From: Catenovulum sp. 2E275 | GTDB lineage: Bacteria > Pseudomonadota > Gammaproteobacteria > Enterobacterales > Alteromonadaceae | Direction of reading: 5' to 3' | Length of the DNA: 64,000 nucleotides | Assembly (NCBI RefSeq): GCF_025515275.1 | Contig: NZ_JAOPFU010000002.1 | Location: forward strand, 207,418 to 271,417 | Part shown: positions 7,421 to 15,967 of the stretch, in pieces | How the letters are laid out: every line of letters starts with the position of its first letter | How positions within the stretch are numbered: the stretch's first letter is position 1 | Notes under the pieces: model-generated | Database searches by the model: none | Told to the model about the DNA's origin: nothing | Seen by the model: only the letters and a program-made list of their open reading frames with translations | Program-made: the position numbers and the translations under genes

Positions 7421-9838
7421 ATGCAAAGTGCAAAACCTATTGAAACAATTTTAAATGATTCTGAACTTGATTTAATTCACCGTTATTGGAATGCCTGTAA
7501 CTATCTAGCTGCCGGTATGATCTACTTGCAAAACAATCCTCTACTCCACCAACCATTACAAAAAGAAGATATTAAAAACCGCTTATTAGGCCACTGGGGA
7601 GCATCACCCGCATTAAGTTTTAGCTATGTACATTTAAACCGGATGATCAATAAATATGACTTAAATTGTATATTTATTGCAGGCCCTGGGCATGGCGCAC
7701 CAGGGGTATTGGCACCGATTTATTTAGAAGGCACCTATGCCGAAATTTATCCGGATAAAGCCGAAAGCCTTGACGGTTTGCAAAAATTTTTGAAAGAGTT
7801 TTCTTTTCCGGGTTACATCGGCAGCCACTGCACACCAGAAACACCGGGGTCGATTCATGAAGGCGGCGAATTAGGCTATAGCTTATCTCATGCCTATGGC
7901 GCAGCGTTTGACAACCCAGATTTAATTGTTGCCTGTGTAGTAGGTGATGGTGAAGCGGAAACGGGACCACTGGCAACAGCATGGCATTCAAATAAGTTTT
8001 TAAACCCTGTTAAAGATGGTGCTGTCCTGCCTATTTTAAATTTAAATGGCTATAAAATAGCTAACCCAACTATTTTATCACGTATAGATGAGCAAAGTTT
8101 ACTCCAGCTTTTTTCCGGTTATGGATACGACCCGATTATTGTTGAAGGCTCAGATCCAAATAATATGCATCAACAAATGGCGTCTGCGATGGAGCACTCA
8201 GTTAATCAAATCAAAACCATCCAACAAGCGGCAAAAAATACAACTCAGCTCAAATATACTAAGTGGCCAATGATTATTTTACGCACGCCAAAAGGCTGGA
8301 CAGGTCCAAAAGAAGTTGATGGCCATAAAGTTGAAGATACATGGCGTGCGCATCAAGTGCCTTTAGCTCAGGTTAAAGAAAATCCGGATCATTTAGCTTT
8401 ATTAGAGCAATGGTTGAAAAGCTATCAACCGGAAAACCTGTTTGATCAAAATGGGCAGTTTTCGCCAGAGTTAAAAGCATTATCGCCACAAAACTCACGT
8501 AGAATGAGCGCAAACCCAATAGCCAATGGCGGATTAATTCGCCGCCCGTTAACCCTGCCTGCTTGTGCTGAATTTGCAGTTAAAGTTAAACAACCCGGCG
8601 CAACCGAAATCTCAAATACTTCGGTTTTAGGGCAATATTTAAATCAGGTATTTATTGATAATCCTGATAATTTTCGCTTATTTGGCCCAGACGAAACAGC
8701 CTCAAACAAGTTAGATGCTGTTTATCAGACCACCCAAAAAACTTGGCTGGCACAAACCAAACCAGAAGATGAAGATGGTGCTTATTTAGCTGCCGATGGT
8801 CGGGTGATGGAAATATTAAGTGAACATACTCTTGAGGGCTGGCTGGAAGGTTACCTGTTAACTGGTCGTCATGGTTTATTACATACTTACGAAGCATTTG
8901 CTCATGTTATTGACTCCATGATCAATCAACATGCTAAATGGCTGGATATTTGTAAACACAAAGTAAAATGGCGAGCGCCTATCTCATCACTCAATATTTT
9001 ATTATCTTCGGTTGTCTGGCGACAGGATCACAATGGTTTTTCTCATCAAGATCCGGGCTTTATTGATTTAGTCACCAATAAAAGTGCGGATGTTAGCCGG
9101 ATTTATTTTCCACCGGATGCCAATTGTTTGTTATCGGTTGCAAATCATTGTTTAAACAGCGTCAACTATATCAACCTGATTGTGGCTGATAAACAAAAGC
9201 ATTTGCAATATTTAACGATGGAGCAAGCAAATGAACATTGCCGCAAAGGGCTGAATATTTGGAATTGGGCCAGCCATCCGCAAGCAACTAATAGCGAAAC
9301 ACAGGATGTTGATATTGTACTGGCCTGCTGTGGCGATATTCCAACAATGGAAGCATTAGCAGCCGCAGCGATCTTAAAGCAAGAATTACCCAAACTAAAA
9401 CTCAGATTTATTAATATCGTTGATTTATATCGGCTACAAACCGAAGATGAGCATCCACACGGTTTAAACAAAACGGCTTTTGCTAAATTATTTACCGCAG
9501 ACAAACCGGTTATTTTTAACTTTCATGGTTACCCTTGGTTAATCCATAAGCTGGCTTACAAACAATGTTCAAGTGAGCGATTGCATGTTCACGGATATAT
9601 TGAAAAAGGCAATATCAATACCCCTTTAGAACTGGCGATTTTAAACAAAATCGACCGGTTTAATCTGGTAATTGACATTATTAACCGACTGGAAGCGCAA
9701 ACAGAGCAAACCATTCAGTTAAAACAAGCGATGCAACAAGCAATTGATGCGCATTTAACTCATGCGCATACTTACGGTATGGATTGTGAAACAATGATTA
9801 ATTGGAAGTGGCCTGAGGTTAATATCAGAGTCCAATAA
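7421..9838 (+). CDS. xfp: Phosphoketolase (xylulose-5-phosphate/fructose-6-phosphate)
   Basis: 805 residues from the ATG at 7421, preceded by AAGGA; in-frame sequence further upstream is not needed. It cleaves xylulose 5-phosphate (and often fructose 6-phosphate) with phosphate to acetyl phosphate plus a shorter sugar phosphate, using thiamine diphosphate and Mg. Family landmarks: RYWNACNYLAAGMIYLQ near the N-terminus, GHWGASPALSFSYVHLNR, GPGHGAPGVLAPIYLEG, the ThDP-binding region VVGDGEAETGPLATAWHSNKFLNP and later SVVWRQDHNGFSHQDPGF. The length is normal. It stands alone, with no acetate kinase next to it. The upstream -24/-12 element suggests stress control with csbD and yqjD. Confidence 0.95.
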   Translation: MQSAKPIETILNDSELDLIHRYWNACNYLAAGMIYLQNNPLLHQPLQKEDIKNRLLGHWGASPALSFSYVHLNRMINKYDLNCIFIAGPGHGAPGVLAPIYLEGTYAEIYPDKAESLDGLQKFLKEFSFPGYIGSHCTPETPGSIHEGGELGYSLSHAYGAAFDNPDLIVACVVGDGEAETGPLATAWHSNKFLNPVKDGAVLPILNLNGYKIANPTILSRIDEQSLLQLFSGYGYDPIIVEGSDPNNMHQQMASAMEHSVNQIKTIQQAAKNTTQLKYTKWPMIILRTPKGWTGPKEVDGHKVEDTWRAHQVPLAQVKENPDHLALLEQWLKSYQPENLFDQNGQFSPELKALSPQNSRRMSANPIANGGLIRRPLTLPACAEFAVKVKQPGATEISNTSVLGQYLNQVFIDNPDNFRLFGPDETASNKLDAVYQTTQKTWLAQTKPEDEDGAYLAADGRVMEILSEHTLEGWLEGYLLTGRHGLLHTYEAFAHVIDSMINQHAKWLDICKHKVKWRAPISSLNILLSSVVWRQDHNGFSHQDPGFIDLVTNKSADVSRIYFPPDANCLLSVANHCLNSVNYINLIVADKQKHLQYLTMEQANEHCRKGLNIWNWASHPQATNSETQDVDIVLACCGDIPTMEALAAAAILKQELPKLKLRFINIVDLYRLQTEDEHPHGLNKTAFAKLFTADKPVIFNFHGYPWLIHKLAYKQCSSERLHVHGYIEKGNINTPLELAILNKIDRFNLVIDIINRLEAQTEQTIQLKQAMQQAIDAHLTHAHTYGMDCETMINWKWPEVNIRVQ

Positions 9839-9850
9839 ATTAAGCTAAAG

Positions 9851-9877
9851 TAAGGCGAATAGAGCCTATTCGCCTTA
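9851..9877. terminator. Hairpin between convergent xfp and gdx
   Basis: TAAGGCGAATAG pairs with CTATTCGCCTTA around AGC. It lies 12 bases after the xfp stop codon and can serve both convergent genes. Confidence 0.7.
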
Positions 9878-9907
9878 TGTTAAATATCTCACTAATGTAT
9901 ACAAGAT

Positions 9908-10222
9908 TTAATGACTTAACTTAAGCCCCACAACTCCAATCAAAATCAAAACCAAGCTCAAGACTTTAGAAAAGTGCAAAGGCTCAGAAAATAAAAGAAT
10001 ACCAGCAATAACAGTACCTAAAGTACCTATCCCAACCCATATTCCATAAGCAGTTGTAAAAGGTAAAGAACGCATTGCAATGGATAGCAAGGATAAACTG
10101 AAGATTAGAGATACAATAGTAATGATACTCGGAGTAAATTTACTGAAACCATCACTATATTTAAGACCCAGCGCCCAAATAATTTCAAAAACACCAGCAA
10201 TAACTAAAATAAACCAACTCAT
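9908..10222 (-). CDS. gdx: Guanidinium exporter Gdx (SMR family, formerly SugE)
   Basis: 104 residues, four membrane helices, beginning MSWFILVIAGVFEIIWALGLKYSDGF. Glu13 in the first helix is the conserved proton/substrate residue of small multidrug resistance proteins, and WALGLKYSDGF is the Gdx/SugE signature rather than that of EmrE. It exchanges guanidinium for protons. I chose the ATG at 10222 with GAGG upstream over the GTG at 10234. The assignment is strongly supported by the guanidine-II riboswitch in its leader. Confidence 0.93.
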   Translation of the reverse strand: MSWFILVIAGVFEIIWALGLKYSDGFSKFTPSIITIVSLIFSLSLLSIAMRSLPFTTAYGIWVGIGTLGTVIAGILLFSEPLHFSKVLSLVLILIGVVGLKLSH

Positions 10223-10249
10223 AAACAACCTCACTAAAAGTTAAATTTA

Positions 10250-10303
10250 ATGGGCCGTCCCAAGTTGAATGTACACTATGAATTTAAAGCGGAGGTCGTC
10301 CTC
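10250..10303 (-). promoter_or_regulatory. Guanidine-II riboswitch (mini-ykkC)
   Basis: On the minus strand two short hairpins have ACGR loops: GAGG-ACGA-CCTC at 10292-10303 and GGG-ACGG-CCC at 10252-10261, joined by a 30-base linker. This is the hallmark of the guanidine-II class, which binds one guanidinium per hairpin and exposes the ribosome binding site. It ends about 30 bases before the gdx start codon. Confidence 0.92.
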
Positions 10304-10325
10304 GTTCTAATCATTTTTTAAGCTA

Positions 10326-10362
10326 GAACTAAAGTAAGCATATCAAACACAAACTTTAGTTC
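10326..10362 (-). terminator. Possible end-of-operon hairpin after gspN
   Basis: GAACTAAAG and CTTTAGTTC are inverted repeats 19 bases apart, just downstream of gspN and upstream of the gdx leader. There is no T-run, so termination is uncertain; the gdx promoter must lie around here too. Confidence 0.35.
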
Positions 10363-10376
10363 AACTGTTTATGGCT

Positions 10377-11135
10377 TTAAAATTTAATTGAATAACGTCC
10401 CTGACTATCTGCTTTACCTAAATAGCTTAGTGCATTTCTCAGATCTTGACTGGCATTGCTACCTGCTGAAATAAAACCATTAACAGAATAACTGCTAAAG
10501 CTAGTTAGTTTAGCGTCTATATCTAAACGTAATAACTCTGGATTACCGAGAATTTTGGCAAGTGCAGCACCATTTTCATCACAGCTTAAATTTGCTTTGA
10601 TATCGCCATACGAAAAGTTCGTTTTCATCTCAATTAAGTTAACCGCAGCCAGTTTCCAGTTAATTTGTCCGTCTAACGCCTGACAAACCGGTTCGCCTAA
10701 TTGCATTGTACTAATATTTGCATCAACCAGACCTGCTGCTTGCACTTTAAATGGCAAGTTAATTTGCTGGGCGATTAAATCAGCCGGTAGTTTAATTTGC
10801 AAATCAGCAACAGAAGCGCCGTTTAAGCCATATCTGAGCTGACTAGAACCTTGCGGCTCTAAGTTTTTTCTCGGGCTACCAAACTCAATATCAACCGCAA
10901 ATCTGGCGGCTAATAATTGGGCAAAATTAACATCCCAAGTGACATCTTTCACCAAAGTTTTATCAACTTTAACTGTGTCAATTTTACCCGACCAAATTGT
11001 GCCAGAAACATTACCTAACTGAATATTTTTATCTAACTGAATGCGGGAAACCACAAGATAAGCGGGCAAAGTCGCAATTAAAAACACTAAATAAAATAAT
11101 AACGCCCAAGTAATACGGTTAATCCACTGCTTCAT
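10377..11135 (-). CDS. gspN: Type II secretion protein GspN
   Basis: 252 residues. One membrane helix near the N-terminus (about 9-28) anchors a periplasmic domain. Motifs LVVSRIQLDKNIQLGNVSGTIWSGKID fit the GspN family, whose members have an AsmA-like beta-rich fold. GspN is an optional component and is the last gene of this operon, overlapping gspM by one base. The exact role is unsettled in other bacteria. Confidence 0.85.
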   Translation of the reverse strand: MKQWINRITWALLFYLVFLIATLPAYLVVSRIQLDKNIQLGNVSGTIWSGKIDTVKVDKTLVKDVTWDVNFAQLLAARFAVDIEFGSPRKNLEPQGSSQLRYGLNGASVADLQIKLPADLIAQQINLPFKVQAAGLVDANISTMQLGEPVCQALDGQINWKLAAVNLIEMKTNFSYGDIKANLSCDENGAALAKILGNPELLRLDIDAKLTSFSSYSVNGFISAGSNASQDLRNALSYLGKADSQGRYSIKF

Positions 11136-11599
11136 TATTTACTCACTTGCAGGCGTCTTACTCTTACTGCACCTGTTTTTTCTGCTTCACTGATATCTAC
11201 AGCTTCAATTGTCAGACCTTGATTTTGAGTCAAATCAGCTAGCCATCGAATAAAAGCATTAAACTCAATTTCGTCAATCTGCACCTGCAACGTATCGCCC
11301 TGCGGCTGCATTCTGGCTAACGAGATATTCGCTCTGCGCGCGGCGTTGTTTACAATTTGGCTGAGAGAGCCGGTCGCAACTTGTTTTTGGCTGCCTTTAA
11401 GCTGCTTATATTCGGTTAGCTTTTCATTTACCCATGCCAATGTTGTTTGTTTATTTTGCACAGACATTTCCGCTTTTTCTAAGCGGCTATTCACCGGCCC
11501 CCAAATAAGCTGAAAAAATAAACCGATAGCAAAGACAATACCGGCACCAACCACTAATTGCTTTTCGCGCTCGGATAAAGCTTCAAACCACTGCTTCAT
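11135..11599 (-). CDS. gspM: Type II secretion protein GspM
   Basis: 154 residues: cytoplasmic N-terminus MKQWFEALSEREKQ, a membrane helix at about 14-32, a coiled-coil-like segment (about 34-75) and a ferredoxin-like periplasmic domain. The WFxxLSxREK start is characteristic. It pairs with GspL in the inner membrane platform. It overlaps gspL by four bases and gspN by one, so translation is coupled. Confidence 0.92.
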   Translation of the reverse strand: MKQWFEALSEREKQLVVGAGIVFAIGLFFQLIWGPVNSRLEKAEMSVQNKQTTLAWVNEKLTEYKQLKGSQKQVATGSLSQIVNNAARRANISLARMQPQGDTLQVQIDEIEFNAFIRWLADLTQNQGLTIEAVDISEAEKTGAVRVRRLQVSK

Positions 11600-12822
11600 G
11601 ATTCACCTCGAATACTAATCGCGCCAATAACCTCATTTCCTTGATTATTCAACGAGCCTTGATCCACTTTCAATGCATTTTGCTCTGCGGTTAGTTTAAA
11701 TTTCTCAAAACTTTGGAAATTTTTTGCGCTGGCATTAATCCGAATCTCACCACGTTTAAAGTCAAAACGTAAACTCTCTGGTTTTAGATCCGGTACTGCT
11801 TCAAATGCTCCGCTTGACGCTTCCACTAAAGCTAAAAATGATTGTTGGCCTGAACCGCCACCAATTCCGCCTAGCTTGCGCTTTAATTCTTTTTGAATAA
11901 TAGCGACCGATAAATTTTTCCCACTAGGAAAAACGCTGGCATAACTTTTCTGGATTTGAGTATCTAGCTGCTGCGCCTGAGTTTCATACTGATGAATTTG
12001 CACACCTTTATGAATTAAATTAGCAGTTAAAGCGACACCGGCAACAATCGCCGCATTGCGCCAAACTTTAAAATATTTGCTCGAATCTTTTTTGTATTGA
12101 TAAATGCCCTGACGCAAATTAAAAGCACTTGCAGCACTTTGTTTTGCTAATAATTCCAGTGCTAACACATAGTCAGCTTCGCTTAATACTTGTTCGTCAA
12201 AACGGCTTTTAATTTCATTCGGTAATGGTGAATATTGGCAAATTGCCGGATTTTCTTGAGTATAGCTTATTTGCTCAAGCCAAAACCCTAAATGCTCTGC
12301 ATTGGTATTTAAACCACCAAATGAAGAGAATCGAACCAGCCATTCATTACCTAATTGCAAAACATTAACTTTGTTATCATCCGGCAGCGCCAGTGTATCC
12401 GGCAGCATTTTCTGACATTTAATGCCAGCCTGAGCTAACCAGTCGAGCCAGTTTTGCATTTTTTGTTTATGAACAACCGCCACTTCAAGCTTGTGAATAT
12501 CATCATCTACAAACTTTTTCCCTTGTGCAAAAAACAGCTCATCAACATCGGTTGCCAGTTCTTCTTCAAGCATATATGGTAATGCCTGCGAAAATTGTCT
12601 GGTTAATTTAGCTGGTGTTTCTACCTGTTTAAATAAAATGTCGCAGCTTGGCACAAAAACAGTTGCGTTACGGCTACTAGCCCGCTCACTCAATGTAGAC
12701 ATTTGATCAACATTGTTTAATTCGCCCGAAGCGATCACTTCAGCTTCGCTTGTTGACCAGACCAGCCAATGAACACTTTGTTCAGCTTGGCTTGGTAAAC
12801 GAATAAATAATTGTTCAGACAC
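11596..12822 (-). CDS. gspL: Type II secretion protein GspL
   Basis: 408 residues: a cytoplasmic actin-like domain (about 1-245) that recruits the GspE ATPase, a membrane segment around 256-270 (AAIVAGVALTANLIH) and a periplasmic ferredoxin-like domain. The N-terminal pattern RLPSQAEQSVHWLVWS and the ALPYMLEEELATDVDELFFA motif match GspL. The gene starts two bases after the gspK stop. Confidence 0.92.
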   Translation of the reverse strand: MSEQLFIRLPSQAEQSVHWLVWSTSEAEVIASGELNNVDQMSTLSERASSRNATVFVPSCDILFKQVETPAKLTRQFSQALPYMLEEELATDVDELFFAQGKKFVDDDIHKLEVAVVHKQKMQNWLDWLAQAGIKCQKMLPDTLALPDDNKVNVLQLGNEWLVRFSSFGGLNTNAEHLGFWLEQISYTQENPAICQYSPLPNEIKSRFDEQVLSEADYVLALELLAKQSAASAFNLRQGIYQYKKDSSKYFKVWRNAAIVAGVALTANLIHKGVQIHQYETQAQQLDTQIQKSYASVFPSGKNLSVAIIQKELKRKLGGIGGGSGQQSFLALVEASSGAFEAVPDLKPESLRFDFKRGEIRINASAKNFQSFEKFKLTAEQNALKVDQGSLNNQGNEVIGAISIRGES

Positions 12823-12824
12823 AA

Positions 12825-13895
12825 TTAAACTCCAATTTCTCGGGCTATTACTACAAATTTACCCTGTTTATCCAGAGCAATAAGAGAATTTAAATTAATC
12901 CAGCTTTGGTTGTATTCGGTTTTACTCTTGAGCCGGAAAAACTCACTTTTTAAACTAAACTGCTCTTTAAATGATTTACTTAACCGGCCTACCGCTTTAA
13001 TTTCTGATAGCTCCCAAAAGTCGTTAATATCATCAAATCCATCTTCCGGTCTCGATTCTATCACGCTGCTGGCAGCAGCCACGGTTAATTTATTATCAAA
13101 CATAGCGGCCAATACTTCGGCTTGCTCTGGTTTGATTGTATTAATATTCAATACCATTTTGTCATTATTTGGAATAACACACACAAAAGGTAAAATTTTA
13201 TCTAACGCAGCCTGACCATTGGTTGGGTTATCTAACCCTTGTATGAGTTTAAGCTCAGATACATCAACAAAATATCCGTTTGCCGCTAAATAAGGCATTT
13301 CTTTCGCTTCATACATATAATCTTCTGCGCCATAGCTGCGGGCAATACTATCCTGATCAAGCCAGTCTGCCACACCATCCCTAATCTGCTCGGCTTCGTA
13401 ATCGTCAATTCCGGCCAGTATCAATAAACTTTTAAATTGCTCCTGAGGTGTCGGCTTTAACGATTTTTTACCGTTTTCATTCTCGGGCTGAGTATCTTCC
13501 CCTGCACTTTCTGCATCAGAGTCAGATTCATCGTCATCTGTATTATTATCTTGCGCTTCAACAACAGCATTAATGTTAAAACAGGCTTGCAGATCATAAA
13601 TGTTGCCAGATATTTGTCCGCCTTCAACCGGAAAAACCATATCTTCAACCGCCCAAGGCTGAGTTAAATTTAAAACCCCGTCATTATCTTGGCTGGACTC
13701 GTTTAATACCAATTTAGCCAGTTCCTCAGCACTAATCGCATACCAATAAGCTTGCTGGTTAGAATTTAAATTATCTACCCGCTTAATTTGCATTTGCATA
13801 CGCACAGCCATTTCAGCCGCAATAATCGTTACCAGCGCGACAATCAGCAGCACAGTAATTAACGCGATGCCTTTTTGTTTATTTACTGAGTCCAT
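12825..13895 (-). CDS. gspK: Minor pseudopilin GspK
   Basis: 356 residues with a short prepilin leader (MDSVNKQKG) followed by the hydrophobic helix IALITVLLIVALVTIIAAEMA. Position 5 of the mature form is not Glu, as is usual for GspK. A strongly acidic insertion lies around 115-140 (many D/E residues), before the large alpha-helical domain. GspK caps the pseudopilus tip with GspI and GspJ. It overlaps gspJ by 13 bases. Confidence 0.92.
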   Translation of the reverse strand: MDSVNKQKGIALITVLLIVALVTIIAAEMAVRMQMQIKRVDNLNSNQQAYWYAISAEELAKLVLNESSQDNDGVLNLTQPWAVEDMVFPVEGGQISGNIYDLQACFNINAVVEAQDNNTDDDESDSDAESAGEDTQPENENGKKSLKPTPQEQFKSLLILAGIDDYEAEQIRDGVADWLDQDSIARSYGAEDYMYEAKEMPYLAANGYFVDVSELKLIQGLDNPTNGQAALDKILPFVCVIPNNDKMVLNINTIKPEQAEVLAAMFDNKLTVAAASSVIESRPEDGFDDINDFWELSEIKAVGRLSKSFKEQFSLKSEFFRLKSKTEYNQSWINLNSLIALDKQGKFVVIAREIGV

Positions 13896-14542
13896 GCGCT
13901 ACGATCTCCGGTTTGGGCAGATTCTAACGAGGCCGAACTAGGTACAGTAAAAATACGGGTAATTTCACCAAATTCTTTGCTTTCAATTTTAAGTTGAATC
14001 CCTGCTGGTAATGCATTGCTTTCCCATTTATTTTTCCACGACTTAGCTTTAGAGTCGTAAAACTCAAAATGAATTTGCTCAACCCCTTCCAATAAAATCC
14101 GGATTTTAGGTTCTTCACCTTTTACCGGATCAGGAAAGTCATAATACATACGTTCTAAATTACCGTCATAAACTCGATAAGCAATCGACTGCACTTCGCT
14201 TCTTGGCAAAATATTCATTGGATTAACCCAGCCTAAACGGCGAAATGCCAAAACTTCCGAGTCACTGTCTAAAATTAATTCACCATGAGACAACAAGTTA
14301 TTACTCGCCTGCTCACCGTTTGCCCTTACTTTACGCTCTGCTAATTGGGCTAAATCACGCTCAATTACCAGCATCGCACGCTGAAACTGTGCCATTTTAT
14401 CGCCATGAGCCAGCGAGACTTCATTCGTTTTGACCGTACTGGATAAAATACCGGTTCCGGCTAGCCCCAGCAAAGCAAAAATGGCGATAGCAAGCAGCAT
14501 TTCTATTAATGTAAAACCCAATTGCTTGTGACTAAATTGCAT
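13883..14542 (-). CDS. gspJ: Minor pseudopilin GspJ
   Basis: 219 residues: leader MQFSHKQLG, cleavage before FTLIEMLLAIAIFALLGLAG with Glu5 present. The GspJ-specific motifs RAMLVIERDLAQLAERKVR and a later LRRLGWVNPMN-like segment are visible. It forms the tip complex with GspI and GspK. The start codon overlaps the gspI stop by one base. Confidence 0.93.
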   Translation of the reverse strand: MQFSHKQLGFTLIEMLLAIAIFALLGLAGTGILSSTVKTNEVSLAHGDKMAQFQRAMLVIERDLAQLAERKVRANGEQASNNLLSHGELILDSDSEVLAFRRLGWVNPMNILPRSEVQSIAYRVYDGNLERMYYDFPDPVKGEEPKIRILLEGVEQIHFEFYDSKAKSWKNKWESNALPAGIQLKIESKEFGEITRIFTVPSSASLESAQTGDRSAWTQ

Positions 14543-14919
14543 TAAGGTTTACCTATATAGCTGGTTAATTCGGTAATATATTCCTGATAATCTGCATCCT
14601 GATAAACACTAATAGTGACCGCAACCAGCTCATCGCCAAAATTCGTTTTTACTCTTTTTTGTTGCCAGTACCAAGTTGCACCAGCCATTTCAGCTTCGCC
14701 TTTTTGGCTATTTTGCACAGGCCATTCGCGTTCAATTAATATCGTGTTTAATCTATTGCTGGCAATCCAATTTGCCATCATTACTTGCTGTAATTTATCT
14801 TGATTACTAATATGCACAGAGCTTGACTGAACAATAGCAACCCCGGCAGTTGCCAAAATCGCCATCGCGACTATGACTTCTAAAATAGTAAAACCTTTTT
14901 TATTTTTTATTATTTTCAT
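14542..14919 (-). CDS. gspI: Minor pseudopilin GspI
   Basis: 125 residues: leader MKIIKNKKG, mature start FTILEVIVAMAILATAGVAIV with Glu5, then NWIASNRLNTI and EMAGATWYWQQKR, which are GspI landmarks. It nucleates the pseudopilus tip. It overlaps gspH by four bases. Confidence 0.93.
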   Translation of the reverse strand: MKIIKNKKGFTILEVIVAMAILATAGVAIVQSSSVHISNQDKLQQVMMANWIASNRLNTILIEREWPVQNSQKGEAEMAGATWYWQQKRVKTNFGDELVAVTISVYQDADYQEYITELTSYIGKP

Positions 14920-15524
14920 GGTTTTACCTCGGCTAAATCCTGAACTTTTAATGGCAGTTCGGTTTCGCCAGATACTTCAAAAACAATTTCATCTTCGCCA
15001 GAAAACGGGCGGTTAAAAACAAACTGAATGCTAAAAGGCGTAATTTCACCACTCGAAAACAAATAAACCTGCGGAATCAACTTAGGTTTACCGTCATCAT
15101 CTTCTTCATCTTGATTACGACCAAATAAACCAGCTTCTTCATCTACATTATCAAGCCAAGGAATATCACCCAGCGTTAATTTAAGTTCAAAGTTTTCATC
15201 CATTTCGTATTTAGATAAAACTTTATCGTCTTCAATTTCTTGCCATAATTCGCCATCATAACCTAAAAACTGATAGCTGTTTTTGTCCACCAGCAGGCCA
15301 AGCTGTAAATTATTCAATAAAGCATAATCTGAAGCTAACTGAACCACAGCCTGTAATCTTTTGGCTTCGTCTTCTACTTTATTTCTGTCACTGCGAATAT
15401 CAAAAGATAAGCTAACACTGCTTAGCACAACGGCCATCAGCACCATTACTAGCATGACCTCTAATAAAGTAAAGCCGCGTTGGCGGCTTAACTTTGTTTG
15501 ATATTTTTGCATATTCGCCGACAT
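14916..15524 (-). CDS. gspH: Minor pseudopilin GspH
   Basis: 202 residues: a leader ending QRG, then FTLLEVMLVMVLMAVVLSSV with Glu5, then a beta-rich domain containing EDEAKRLQAVVQLASDYALLN. An acidic stretch (NQDEEDDDGK) at about 143-152 looks like an inserted loop. Start could also be the Met at residue 5. It links the tip complex to the GspG shaft. The gap to gspG is only 6 bases. Confidence 0.9.
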   Translation of the reverse strand: MSANMQKYQTKLSRQRGFTLLEVMLVMVLMAVVLSSVSLSFDIRSDRNKVEDEAKRLQAVVQLASDYALLNNLQLGLLVDKNSYQFLGYDGELWQEIEDDKVLSKYEMDENFELKLTLGDIPWLDNVDEEAGLFGRNQDEEDDDGKPKLIPQVYLFSSGEITPFSIQFVFNRPFSGEDEIVFEVSGETELPLKVQDLAEVKP

Positions 15525-15530
15525 TAAATA

Positions 15531-15965
15531 TTATAAAAACTCGTCAACGTTCCAGTTACCAATATCGTCTTCGGTATCAGCCTGACCGTCTGGCCCTAAC
15601 GAGAAAATATCAATTTTACCATTTTCGCCAGGGCTTAATAATTGATAATCATTATCCCAAGGATCTTTCGGTAAACGTTTGATAAAACCACCTTCTGGGA
15701 AATTTTTTGGCATAGGCTCAATGCTTGGCTCGTTCACTAATGCATCTAAACCTTGCTCGGTTGTTGGATATACATGGTTATTTAACTTATACATATCCAT
15801 TGCTTGCTCAAGCGTTACAATATCGGTTGCCGCTTTTTTAACTCTGGCTTTATCACTTTCACCAATAAAGTTTGGCGCAATCATACTGGCTAAAATACCG
15901 ATAATAACCAGCACCACCATGATTTCTAAAATGGTAAAACCCTGTTGTTTACGATTGATTTTCAT
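15531..15965 (-). CDS. gspG: Major pseudopilin GspG
   Basis: 144 residues: leader MKINRKQQG, cleavage before FTILEIMVVLVIIGILASMI (Glu5 present), and the diagnostic GspG features PTTEQGLDALV, GGFIKRLPKDPWDNDYQLLSPGENG and the C-terminal FSLGPDGQADTEDDIGNW that binds calcium. It is the main shaft subunit of the pseudopilus. No prepilin peptidase gene (gspO) lies in the operon, so PilD elsewhere presumably processes it. Confidence 0.97.
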   Translation of the reverse strand: MKINRKQQGFTILEIMVVLVIIGILASMIAPNFIGESDKARVKKAATDIVTLEQAMDMYKLNNHVYPTTEQGLDALVNEPSIEPMPKNFPEGGFIKRLPKDPWDNDYQLLSPGENGKIDIFSLGPDGQADTEDDIGNWNVDEFL

Positions 15966-15967
15966 TG

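Noticed and set aside
13457..13648. Open frames on either strand inside the gsp genes
   Set aside because: All lie within long, recognisable gsp reading frames and have no domain or start signal; they are frame shadows.
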